Origin: Roseobacter sp. MH60115
Lineage (GTDB): Bacteria > Pseudomonadota > Alphaproteobacteria > Rhodobacterales > Rhodobacteraceae
DNA: 64,000 nt
Assembly: GCF_015644665.1 (NCBI RefSeq)
Contig: NZ_JADOBQ010000001.1
Coordinates: 620,001-684,000, forward strand
Reading direction: 5' to 3'
Shown here: piece by piece, positions 63,541 through 64,000 of the stretch
Position numbering within the stretch: the first letter of the stretch is position 1
Layout of the letters: every line of letters starts with the position of its first letter
Notes under the pieces: model-generated
The model's database searches: none
Told to the model about the DNA's origin: nothing
Seen by the model: only the letters and a program-made list of their open reading frames with translations
Made by a program: the position numbers and the translations under genes

Positions 63541-64000
63541 TTATTTGCCCGCAACCAGTTCGATTGGCGTCTTGACCCAGCCTTCAAGCTGCGGGCCACC
63601 GGCCAGCACGTCGAGCGCGAGGTCGATGGAATTTGCCGCCATTTCCTGGCCAAACTGATCCACGGAGGCCAGCAGACGCCCGTCTTCGATCATTGGCAGA
63701 ACCGCGGGAATGGCATCGAAGCCCACCACCTTGATGTCGCTGCGGCCTGCGGATTCCAGCGCCTTGACGACACCGATGGCCATCGAGTCATTGGCCGCCA
63801 TCACCCCCTGAATGTCCGGGTTCGCGGTCAGCATGGTGGCAAAGACCTGGTTCGCCTCTTCGGTCTCCCAATGGGCCGTGCGGCTGTCGAGCAGGTTCAG
63901 CTTGTGCTCCGCCACGGCGTCCTCAAAGCCGAGACGGCGTTGGGTTGCATTGTCCGCGCCCGGGTTGCCTTCGATGATCACGACCTTCGCGCCTTCCCCC
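63541..64000 (-). CDS. rbsB: Ribose-type periplasmic binding protein, partial
   Basis: Only the last 153 or so residues are in the window; the gene runs off the right edge. VVIIEGNPGADNATQRRLGF, GVMAANDSMAIGVVKAL, VVGFDAIPAVLPMIEDG and SVDQFGQEMA are the RbsB fold-type I blocks. It is the first gene of the rbsBACK operon. Confidence 0.9.
   Translation of the reverse strand, partial: GEGAKVVIIEGNPGADNATQRRLGFEDAVAEHKLNLLDSRTAHWETEEANQVFATMLTANPDIQGVMAANDSMAIGVVKALESAGRSDIKVVGFDAIPAVLPMIEDGRLLASVDQFGQEMAANSIDLALDVLAGGPQLEGWVKTPIELVAGK

Overview
The window is a high-GC chromosomal segment from an alphaproteobacterium, most likely a marine Rhodobacterales (Roseobacter-group) species. The evidence is the gene order SPOR protein-dacC-tmk-holB-tatD-MBL hydrolase, a VPLPA-type C-terminal sorting signal, a smoEFGK-smoS-mtlK polyol operon as known from Rhodobacter, an SBP56-type methanethiol oxidase, and a fused reductive dehalogenase of the BhbA type. 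All identifications come from reading translations and motifs; no database search was run.

Layout. 1-1562: C-terminal part of a self-sufficient corrinoid reductive dehalogenase. 1635-2538: a copper chaperone (PCuAC) with a small exported protein. 2683-6430: aldehyde dehydrogenase, an AT-richer alpha/beta hydrolase and an auxin-efflux-type carrier. 6500-11958: a housekeeping run on the minus strand. 12155-12243: tRNA-Ser(UGA), followed by about 2 kb of decayed mobile DNA (integrase relic, IS3-type transposase relic, serine-recombinase relic). 14450-16513: methanethiol oxidase plus a membrane protein. 16910-17977: exported glycerophosphodiesterase. 18238-24726: a tightly packed nine-gene minus-strand iron operon: a 53-aa ORF, hemP, a Cys-rich protein, IrpA-type imelysin, bfd, bfr, di-heme oxidoreductase, second imelysin, DUF1513. 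It is divergent from an Fe-complex ABC importer plus cupredoxin (24912-28410). 28572-31751: a large RCC1/RTX protein. 32045-35564: a cobalamin riboswitch and B12-type ABC importer. 35617-37355: a sulfotransferase and a P-loop-less relative. 37707-44050: Dpp-type peptide ABC importer and M19 dipeptidase, with a divergent LysR. 45215-49493: RND efflux pump without an outer-membrane channel. 49519-57073: mannitol/sorbitol operon with its LacI regulator and operator-like palindromes. 57263-58312: gentisate dioxygenase. 58965-64000: ribose-type operon, cut by the window end.

How it works together. Most of the window is nutrient acquisition: periplasmic iron handling and storage, corrinoid import under riboswitch control, peptide, polyol and ribose uptake. 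The reductive dehalogenase needs a corrinoid, so the B12 importer 30 kb away is a plausible supplier (inference). No TonB-dependent receptor is present for either metal or corrinoid importer, so the outer-membrane step must be encoded elsewhere.

The parts I consider most worth a second look are the nine-gene iron operon with its unannotated 53-aa first ORF and a 23-bp inverted repeat upstream, the apparent leader-ORF/hairpin arrangement downstream of the cobalamin riboswitch, the sulfotransferase-like protein that has lost its PAPS loop, and the methanethiol oxidase-membrane protein pair.
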